Origin: JBFHRE01 sp041746105 | GTDB taxonomy: Bacteria > Actinomycetota > Acidimicrobiia > Spongiisociales > ZC4RG35 | Length of the DNA stretch: 64,000 bases | Direction: 5' to 3' | Assembly: GCA_041746105.1 (NCBI GenBank) | Contig: JBGTHP010000025.1 | Location: 1-64,000 of the forward strand | The notes under the pieces: generated by a model | The model's input: the letters and a program-made list of their open reading frames with translations, nothing else | Databases searched by the model: none | Told to the model about the DNA's origin: nothing | In this document: piece by piece, positions 52,947-59,624 of the stretch | Position numbering within the stretch: the first letter of the stretch is position 1 | How the letters are laid out: each line of letters begins with the position of its first letter | Program-made: the position numbers and the translations under genes

Positions 52947-54004
52947 CGGTGGAGATTTCGTGGTTTGGGGCGCTTTGTGATGACGACTATCGGTTTCTCG
53001 GGGTGCCCGACGAGGGACTTCGTTCGTCGTGGGAGCACTGTCGCGACATCGTCTTGACCGCCGATCGAGCGGGATACGACAACATCCTGCTGCCGTCCGG
53101 CTACGCCCTCGGCATAGACACCATTGCGTTCGCCGGCGGAATCGCACCGCTTACGTCGTCGATCCGGCTCCTGGTGGCGGTTCGTATGGGGGAGATGTGG
53201 GTACCCCAACTGGCGCGACAGTTGGCGACGATCGATCAGATGGCCGGCGGAAGGCTGAACGTCAACATCATCTCCAGTGATCTTCCCGGCGAGGCTCTCG
53301 AATCGGCGCCGCGTTATCAGCGTACTCTCGAGTGGATGCGCGCCCTCAGGACGTTGCTCAACGGAGAACGCCTAGAGATACATGGGGACTTCCTCGACCT
53401 CACCCTCGATGCGCCTCGGGCATCGACGGTTTCTGGCCAGGCGCCTCCGTTCTATTTCGGGGGTTTCTCCGAGCAGGCCAAAGACGTCGCTGCCAAAGAG
53501 GCCGATGTGTTCCTGACGTGGCCGGACACCGTGACGAGCGTCGCCTCCACGATCGAAGAGATGAAACAACGAGCCGAGAGTTATGGCCGGTCCCTTCGTT
53601 TTGGCCTTCGGAGCCACGTGATCGTGCGAGCGACCGAGGCCGAGGCCAAAAATGCGGCCGATCTCCTCATTTCCAAGCTGGACGATGAGACGGGGACCGC
53701 CATCCGATCGCAGTCGCTGGACTCCGCGTCCGTAGGTGTGCGCCGGCAGGCGGAGCTGCGGGAGTCCGCTGCCGGTGACGGGTACGCAGAGCCCAATCTC
53801 TGGACAGGGATCGGAAAGGCCCGGTCAGGGGCGGGTGCAGCCATCGTCGGGTCCGGCGACCAGGTGCTCGCAAAACTAGCGGCCTACGAAAAGGTGGGCG
53901 TCGACGCATTCATCCTCTCCGGTTACCCCCACATCGACGAGTGCGAACGCTTCGCGGAGATGGTTCTACCGCGCCTCGATCATGCCCCACTGACCCGAGG
54001 ATGA
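52943..54004 (+). CDS. SsuD-like FMNH2-dependent monooxygenase
   Basis: 353 residues of the bacterial luciferase-like class. SIRLLVAVRMGEMWVPQLAR, NVNIISSDLPGE and the C-terminal EPNLWTGIGKARSGAGAAIVGSG-region plus LSGYPHIDE closely follow alkanesulfonate monooxygenase SsuD. Such enzymes cleave the C-S bond of sulfonates, releasing sulfite and an aldehyde. Coupling to an aldo/keto reductase and a sugar transporter suggests a sulfo-sugar substrate (SmoC-like), or an alkanesulfonate. No flavin reductase gene is nearby. Confidence 0.9.
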   Translation: MTVEISWFGALCDDDYRFLGVPDEGLRSSWEHCRDIVLTADRAGYDNILLPSGYALGIDTIAFAGGIAPLTSSIRLLVAVRMGEMWVPQLARQLATIDQMAGGRLNVNIISSDLPGEALESAPRYQRTLEWMRALRTLLNGERLEIHGDFLDLTLDAPRASTVSGQAPPFYFGGFSEQAKDVAAKEADVFLTWPDTVTSVASTIEEMKQRAESYGRSLRFGLRSHVIVRATEAEAKNAADLLISKLDDETGTAIRSQSLDSASVGVRRQAELRESAAGDGYAEPNLWTGIGKARSGAGAAIVGSGDQVLAKLAAYEKVGVDAFILSGYPHIDECERFAEMVLPRLDHAPLTRG

Positions 54005-54084
54005 ATTTGAACCTCGATCCTTTAATCCCTGCTCGCGGCCCGATAAGCTGCTTGCGGCGGGCCACATAGGACGAAAGACGGTAC

Positions 54085-54936
54085 ATGTCGACCCAGATCA
54101 CAGAACGGCGCGCCATGGTCATCCGGACTTCATGGGGTTTCCTCGGTAATTCGATCATGGCTGCGGTGCTCGCCATCGTTTTGACTCGGCTTCTTGAACA
54201 GTTCGGGCTTGCCTTGGCTGGGGTCATCTTTGGTCGTGAACCGGTGATGACCAATGTGATCACCGAATTCACCGCCCCCGGCAACGATCTTGCCTACCTG
54301 GGCGGAGTGATCACTGCGCTGGTGGCCGGAATCGGTTTCTTGATGTTGTTTCCCGACGCCAAAGACCGCAGCGCAGGCAAGCTGATGGTGTTGTGGATGA
54401 GCCTTTTTTCGTTCCGAATCGCTTTCTACTCGATGATCGAATACCGATTCTCTGATGACTCCGCGATCGGGATGGCTCTTTCCCAATACGATCTTCCTGG
54501 AGGGATCGACACCATCCTGGCCGCCGCCGGTGTGGTTGGGATGCTTCTGGTGGCGCTGGCCGCGGCGCCCGCCTTCCTCGGCTTCAACCGTCACAGGTCG
54601 GAAGTGTCGTCGAAGCGGGAGCGAGTGCGTTTTGTGGCTTCGATCGCCTTGATCCCGGCTCTGGTCGGCCCGCTGCTATCCGTTCCATTTTTTCTCCCCG
54701 ATCCAGGCACCGGTTATTTGACGTCCCTTCCTCTGATCGGGTTGTTCGCAGTTTTGACGACGCTCGCCGCCGCCAACACGACGAACATCGCCATTCCCCT
54801 CGCCATAGAAGAAAGAACGTTTTCAGTCGGTTTGGCCGTGAGTGTGGCGCTGGCCTTCGTGTTGGTTCGTTTCATGGCGGCAGGGATCCTGATCCCGCCA
54901 TGGGATGATTCATTGAACATCACCCTGCGTCCGTGA
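54085..54936 (+). CDS. Hypothetical multi-pass membrane protein
   Basis: 283 residues with about seven hydrophobic segments (near 18-40, 65-85, 95-110, 135-155, 172-195, 205-225 and 245-265). No recognised family. ATG at 54085. The stop overlaps the mogA GTG by 4 bases, so it is co-transcribed with the molybdenum cofactor genes. A transport role for molybdate or sulfite is conceivable but not shown. Confidence 0.6.
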   Translation: MSTQITERRAMVIRTSWGFLGNSIMAAVLAIVLTRLLEQFGLALAGVIFGREPVMTNVITEFTAPGNDLAYLGGVITALVAGIGFLMLFPDAKDRSAGKLMVLWMSLFSFRIAFYSMIEYRFSDDSAIGMALSQYDLPGGIDTILAAAGVVGMLLVALAAAPAFLGFNRHRSEVSSKRERVRFVASIALIPALVGPLLSVPFFLPDPGTGYLTSLPLIGLFAVLTTLAAANTTNIAIPLAIEERTFSVGLAVSVALAFVLVRFMAAGILIPPWDDSLNITLRP

Positions 54937-55430
54937 GTTTTGCGGCTGCCGTCTTGACCGTCAGCGACGGCGTGGCAGGCGGTACCCGCAGGAACGACAG
55001 TGGAGCCGCCCTCCGGCAATTTTTGGTCGATCGGGGTTTCGATGTTGCCGCAGACAAGGTGGTTGCCGACGAGGTCGAAGAAATCGACGCCGCGCTCCGA
55101 CAACTCGTCTCGACCGTCAGACTCGTTGTCACGACCGGTGGCACCGGCTTCGGACCGCGGGATGTCACCCCAGAGGCAACCGGACGTGTCCTGGAAAAGG
55201 ACGCTCCCGGTCTCCAGGTTGCGATGCTGGTCGCCGCCATCGCCAGTACTCCTCGAGGGGCGCTGACGAGGGGCCGGGTTGGATCGGTCGGTTCGTGTCT
55301 CGTTGTCAACCTTCCGGGCAGCCCCAAGGGTGCGATCGAGAACTTGTCGGCAATCATCGATCTTGTTCCTCACGTGTTGGATCTGCTTGCGGGCGACACC
55401 GAACACGGCCCGATCATTTCCCCCGGCTGA
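54933..55430 (+). CDS. mog: Molybdopterin adenylyltransferase MogA/MoaB-like
   Basis: 165 residues from GTG at 54933. AVLTVSDGVAGGTRRNDSG, TTGGTGFGPRDVTPEAT and VNLPGSPKGAIENL are the MogA/MoaB signature. It adenylylates molybdopterin in molybdenum cofactor synthesis. It is followed by an XdhC-type gene, which matches maturation of a molybdenum enzyme that is not in the window. Confidence 0.92.
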   Translation: MSFAAAVLTVSDGVAGGTRRNDSGAALRQFLVDRGFDVAADKVVADEVEEIDAALRQLVSTVRLVVTTGGTGFGPRDVTPEATGRVLEKDAPGLQVAMLVAAIASTPRGALTRGRVGSVGSCLVVNLPGSPKGAIENLSAIIDLVPHVLDLLAGDTEHGPIISPG

Positions 55431-55482
55431 CAAAGCCGCCCAAAAGGCAATACGCCGGTCGGCGGTTAGCCTGTTCGTCACA

Positions 55483-56541
55483 TTGTCGGAGATCGAGAAG
55501 ATCGTCGAAACCATCGAGGAGTGGTCCCGTCGCGGGATCGACTTTGCCCTAGCCACCGTCGTCGGGACCCGTGGCTCGACCTACCGCGGCCTCGGAGCTC
55601 GCCAATTGGTGGCGTCCGACGGTACGAGCATCGGGACGGTGTCCGGCGGCTGTCTCGACCGCGACGTCGAGGCGCTCGCGATGCAGGTGATGGCCAACGG
55701 CAAGGCAACGGTCGCATCTTTCGACCTCACCTCGGACGATGAGGCAGTGTGGGGGTGGGGGATCGGCTGCAATGGGATAACCGAGCTCCTGGTTGAAACC
55801 GCATCATCTGCTCGGGCTTTGGCCGCATCGATTCGTCCAGCCCTGGTCTCGTCTCGTTATAGCGCCATCGTTCACGAGGTCGACACCGAGGTTCCGACCA
55901 GGGTGGTCGTCGGCGCCGGCGAAGACCTGTCCGATCTCGGTTCGCGATTGGCAGGCGCCGTGGCGACTGCATTGGATGAGGGCCGCGACCGGGTGGAGAA
56001 GTCCCAGTCGGGACGAGTTCTGATCGAGATCGCTGGTGCACCGACAAGACTCCTCGTGTTTGGGGCAGGGCACGACGCGGTGCCTCTGGTGGAGTTGGCG
56101 CTGAGGCTGGGACTGAGAGTGGTTGTGGCCGACGAGCGGAGACAGTTTCTCAGCCACGAGCGGTTTCCTGGCGAGGTGGAGCTTCTGGCGACGGACAGCG
56201 GCTCTCTGGCCGAAGCGGCAGGGGTCGATCACCGAACGTTTGCGGTCATCATGTCGCACAACTACCTCCGGGATCTCGAGAGTCTCCGTTCGCTTCTCGG
56301 GACCGAGGTCGCATATATCGGAGCTCTCGGTCCCGCCGAGCGTCTACGCCGTCTGCTCAAAGATCTGGAGGCGAGCGGATCACCTGCATCCGACTCGGAT
56401 CGAGACAAGCTCTACGCGCCGGCCGGACTCGACATTGGAGCCGAAGGCCCGGTTGAGATCGCCTGGTCGGTTTTGAGCGAGGTCTTGGCGGTTCGACGGA
56501 GCAGACCGGGATCTCACTTGCGCTCCGATCGGACACCGTGA
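55483..56541 (+). CDS. XdhC/CoxI family molybdoenzyme maturation factor
   Basis: 352 residues from TTG at 55483. The frame is open further upstream over mogA, but conserved sequence starts at SEIEKIVETIEEW. N-terminal XdhC domain with ALATVVGTRGSTYR and SGGCLDRDV; C-terminal Rossmann domain with LLVFGAGHDAVPLVELA and VIMSHNYLRDLESL. XdhC proteins bind and sulfurate the cofactor for xanthine dehydrogenase or CO dehydrogenase. A clear ribosome site for the TTG is not seen, so the start is uncertain by a few codons. Confidence 0.86.
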   Translation: MSEIEKIVETIEEWSRRGIDFALATVVGTRGSTYRGLGARQLVASDGTSIGTVSGGCLDRDVEALAMQVMANGKATVASFDLTSDDEAVWGWGIGCNGITELLVETASSARALAASIRPALVSSRYSAIVHEVDTEVPTRVVVGAGEDLSDLGSRLAGAVATALDEGRDRVEKSQSGRVLIEIAGAPTRLLVFGAGHDAVPLVELALRLGLRVVVADERRQFLSHERFPGEVELLATDSGSLAEAAGVDHRTFAVIMSHNYLRDLESLRSLLGTEVAYIGALGPAERLRRLLKDLEASGSPASDSDRDKLYAPAGLDIGAEGPVEIAWSVLSEVLAVRRSRPGSHLRSDRTP

Positions 56542-56605
56542 ACCTCCGTTTTGGGGGTTCGGCCTCTCCCTCGGCACCGATTCAGTTCTGATTAGGCTCG
56601 CCCCG

Positions 56606-58627
56606 ATGCGTGGTGGCACCAGACATTCGACCTCGAGCAGCCAATGGGCGGCGCGGGTGTCGTTCGTGTCGATCAGAGGTGCGGCGAACAAGGCGCTGAG
56701 GATGTCTCCTGTCGTTCTCTTGCTTGTCGGCGCCTGCGGAGGCACCCATGGCGGAACCGCCGATGGAGATGATGTCACGGTCCAAATGTTCGACAATCGT
56801 TTCGAGTTCACGGAGATTGCGATCCCGGTGGGCGGATCGGTCACGTTTGTCGGCGCCGGTCGCGCTCCCCACAATGCCGTTGCCGGTGATGGCAGTTGGA
56901 GCACAGAAACCGTCTTCGGGACACTCAACCAAATGGACGGTGACGCCGCCACACTGACTTTTGACGAACCCGGAATCTACGAATTCTTCTGCACATTCCA
57001 TGGCTCGGTAGATGCAGGAGGGATGGTGGGGACGCTCACGGTCGGCGATTCCAACGCCTCGCCCGCCTCCCAGGGAGTGGTGGACACCGACGCCCCAAGG
57101 GAGTGGACGGGTGTGACCCGACCCGTGCCACGGGAGTACCCGACGATCCAGTCAGCGGTGGATGCCGCCGAACCGGGAGATCTCGTCCTGATCGACGAGG
57201 GCGTTTATCCCGAGGAGGTCGAGGTGACAACTCCCGGGATCACCCTCCGTGGCACCGATCGAAACAAGGTGATCGTTGATGGTGAGTTTCAGCGGCTCAA
57301 CGGGATCAAGGTGTTTGGGGCCGATGGAGTTGCGATCGAAAACATGACCGTCCGATCCACGATGGGAAACGGGTTCTTCTGGACCGGGGTCCGCGGCTAC
57401 CGGGGATCTTATCTGACCGCAATCGACGCACGGGTGTATGGGGTGTACGCATTCGATTCGAGTGACGGTCTATTCGAGCACAGTTACGGATCTGGGTCCT
57501 ACGACGCCGGTTTCTATATAGGGCAGTGCGATCCATGTGACGCGGTGATAGCGGATTCGGTATCAGAGTGGAATGGACTCGGATATTCGGGTACAAACGC
57601 ATCGGGCAACGTCTACTTGATCAACTCGGTTTGGCGTTACAACGTCGCCGGTCTGGTGCCCAACACGCTCGACTCGGAGTTACTTCCGCCCTTCCACGAC
57701 GTCACCATCATGGGCAATCTGATCCACGACAACGGGAACCGTCAGGCGCCAACCGGCAACTCGGAATGGGCGGGATACGGAAACGGCATCATTCTGGCCG
57801 GAGGCAATTCTTCCCTTGTCGCCAAGAACCGGATCGTCAACCACCCGATATCTGGAGTTTTGGTCGCCCCGAATCTCGATCGCAACTTTTGGATGAGTTT
57901 TGACAATATTGTCCGCGACAATGTCATTGAAGGTTCTGGCCGATCGGATCTCGCTTTGGCCGGACCGGCCGGAACCGGCAACTGCTTCGAGGCCAACCAA
58001 CATCGGACTTCCTTGCCTGTTGGCCTCGAGTTTTTCCAAAGCTGTGGCGGCCTGCGAATGCCTGTCCTGTTCGAATTGGGCGGAACTACTGAACAACTGG
58101 GACGGGTTATGGAGAACGGCTTGAACCTTCGTCCCGACCCTGCCCACGGATCCGCCCCGAAACCAGGCACTCTCCCGACCATGCCGGGAGGCGCCGAAGC
58201 ACCGGTGGTGCCGGCCGTAGACGTTTTTGCCGGCTTTGAATTGGACCTCGACTCGATCGGAGTGCCTGATGCACCAACCGGTCTATCTGTGACTCAGACG
58301 AAAGGATCGACAATGTTTGGTGTGCTGCTCGGATCGGCTAGTTCTGTCTTTTTTGGGCTGTACGCCTACTTCCTGCCGTTCGTTCTATACGCGGCTTGGG
58401 TATCGATCGCGTTGTGGGATCTGGTCCGACGTGAGGACCGATCGAAGGGCGTGTTCATCGCCTGGGTCGCGGTCATCCTCGTGGTCCCGTTTGTAGGGGT
58501 GATTCTCTATCACACCATCGGGCGGTCTCAGATCCCGGCTTGGCAAAGGGCAGTCGTGGTCGGTGGCGGCCTCGCCGCCTATCTGATCATTTTGGTTGCG
58601 GGCGCATTGGTCGGGGGTGTCGTCTGA
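56606..58627 (+). CDS. Cupredoxin / right-handed beta-helix / PLDNc-like membrane fusion lipoprotein
   Basis: 673 residues in one continuous frame. Lipobox at VGAC (Cys44); an internal Met33 start would give a shorter signal. Cupredoxin domain ~55-148 with copper ligands His89, Cys129, His132 and Met140 (APHN, FFCTFH, GGM). Residues ~178-500 form a parallel beta-helix of the NosD/pectate-lyase type, opening with YPTIQSAVDAAEPGDLVLID. A C-terminal ~105 residues hold three helices, the middle part resembling the PLDNc motif (VVPFVGVILYHTIGRSQIP). Each domain is known; I do not recognise this combination. It overlaps a Tat-exported multicopper oxidase gene. Confidence 0.82.
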   Translation: MRGGTRHSTSSSQWAARVSFVSIRGAANKALRMSPVVLLLVGACGGTHGGTADGDDVTVQMFDNRFEFTEIAIPVGGSVTFVGAGRAPHNAVAGDGSWSTETVFGTLNQMDGDAATLTFDEPGIYEFFCTFHGSVDAGGMVGTLTVGDSNASPASQGVVDTDAPREWTGVTRPVPREYPTIQSAVDAAEPGDLVLIDEGVYPEEVEVTTPGITLRGTDRNKVIVDGEFQRLNGIKVFGADGVAIENMTVRSTMGNGFFWTGVRGYRGSYLTAIDARVYGVYAFDSSDGLFEHSYGSGSYDAGFYIGQCDPCDAVIADSVSEWNGLGYSGTNASGNVYLINSVWRYNVAGLVPNTLDSELLPPFHDVTIMGNLIHDNGNRQAPTGNSEWAGYGNGIILAGGNSSLVAKNRIVNHPISGVLVAPNLDRNFWMSFDNIVRDNVIEGSGRSDLALAGPAGTGNCFEANQHRTSLPVGLEFFQSCGGLRMPVLFELGGTTEQLGRVMENGLNLRPDPAHGSAPKPGTLPTMPGGAEAPVVPAVDVFAGFELDLDSIGVPDAPTGLSVTQTKGSTMFGVLLGSASSVFFGLYAYFLPFVLYAAWVSIALWDLVRREDRSKGVFIAWVAVILVVPFVGVILYHTIGRSQIPAWQRAVVVGGGLAAYLIILVAGALVGGVV

Positions 58628-59619
58628 AAGAGGGATTCTCCCGCCGGAATCTCCTGAAGTCTCTGGGGCTCGGAGGAATTGCGGTGGCAGGCTCACGTGT
58701 GGGCGCTGCACATGCCCAGCCTCACGACAGCGACGTGGCAGGGTCATACTCCGGCTCGCTCGGACGATCGGAAGTACACGATGGAAGCCTGTACGGGAGT
58801 GCGCATGAGGCTCCGGTTTTCATGGGGCCTGACGCACTCGATCATGCAACCTTGCCACCGGCCCCGCGCTCTGGCCCGGTCGAAGTTGAAATCGACGTGG
58901 TGGACCGGCGTCTCGAGGTGGGGGCAGGAGCGTTTGTAGACGCCTGGACCTTCGGGGGGACGGTGCCGGGGCCAATCATCCGCGCTCGTGAGGGTGAACG
59001 CGTCAGGATTCACCTCAACAACCTGACCGATCATTCGCACAACCTCCATCTCCACGGCCGCCACAGCCCTGAGATGGACGGCTGGGAGCCGATTCCCTCG
59101 GGCCGCAGCTTCACATACGAGGTAGAGGCGGGCCCTGCCGGGGTTCATCCATATCACTGCCACGTGATGCCACTGGCCCAACACATCGAACGCGGCCTGT
59201 ACGGGATGATGATCGTCGACCCGCGAGAGGGCAGGCCGGCCGCACACGAGGTGGCGCTGGTGGGCGGCGGGTTTTCGCTCGATGGACACCCGAACTTCAT
59301 CGTCGCCTGGAATGGCGTCGCCGGGTTTTATCAGAAGTATCCGATCAAGGTCCCCGTTGGCGAGCCGGTCCGGGTCTACGTCGTGAACATGTTGGAGCAC
59401 GAGCCCCTGATGTCGTTTCACCTTCACGCACAGACTTTTGGGGTTATCCCCGCCGGAATCGGGGAGGCCGCCACCCATCACACCGATGTGTACGCAATGA
59501 GCCAGGGGGAGCGGGCCTTACTCGAGTTCAGCCTTCCGGCGGTGGGACGCTACATGTTTCATCCACACCAGCACCATCTGGCGATGCGTGGCGCGATGGG
59601 ATGGTTTGCCGCGGTCTGA
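58624..59619 (+). CDS. Tat-exported two-domain multicopper oxidase
   Basis: 331 residues if started at CTG 58624, which overlaps the previous stop (CTGA) and has GGGGG (58613-58617) six bases ahead. The next in-frame upstream ATG is at 58540. The N-terminus KEGFSRRNLLKSLGLGGIA is a Tat signal. Copper motifs: HSHNLHLHG (137-145), HPYHCHVMPLAQH (175-187, containing Cys179), SFHLH (264-268) and FHPHQHH (312-318). Size and YHCH...RGLYGMMIV match two-domain oxidases or nitrite-reductase-like proteins. Likely a periplasmic-side copper or phenol oxidase; substrate unknown. Confidence 0.82.
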   Translation: MKEGFSRRNLLKSLGLGGIAVAGSRVGAAHAQPHDSDVAGSYSGSLGRSEVHDGSLYGSAHEAPVFMGPDALDHATLPPAPRSGPVEVEIDVVDRRLEVGAGAFVDAWTFGGTVPGPIIRAREGERVRIHLNNLTDHSHNLHLHGRHSPEMDGWEPIPSGRSFTYEVEAGPAGVHPYHCHVMPLAQHIERGLYGMMIVDPREGRPAAHEVALVGGGFSLDGHPNFIVAWNGVAGFYQKYPIKVPVGEPVRVYVVNMLEHEPLMSFHLHAQTFGVIPAGIGEAATHHTDVYAMSQGERALLEFSLPAVGRYMFHPHQHHLAMRGAMGWFAAV

Positions 59620-59624
59620 GCCGA

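Noticed and set aside
58313..58627. Separate small membrane protein gene starting at an internal ATG
   Set aside because: No stop separates it from the upstream beta-helix part; it is the C-terminal end of one continuous frame, though an internal start cannot be fully excluded.
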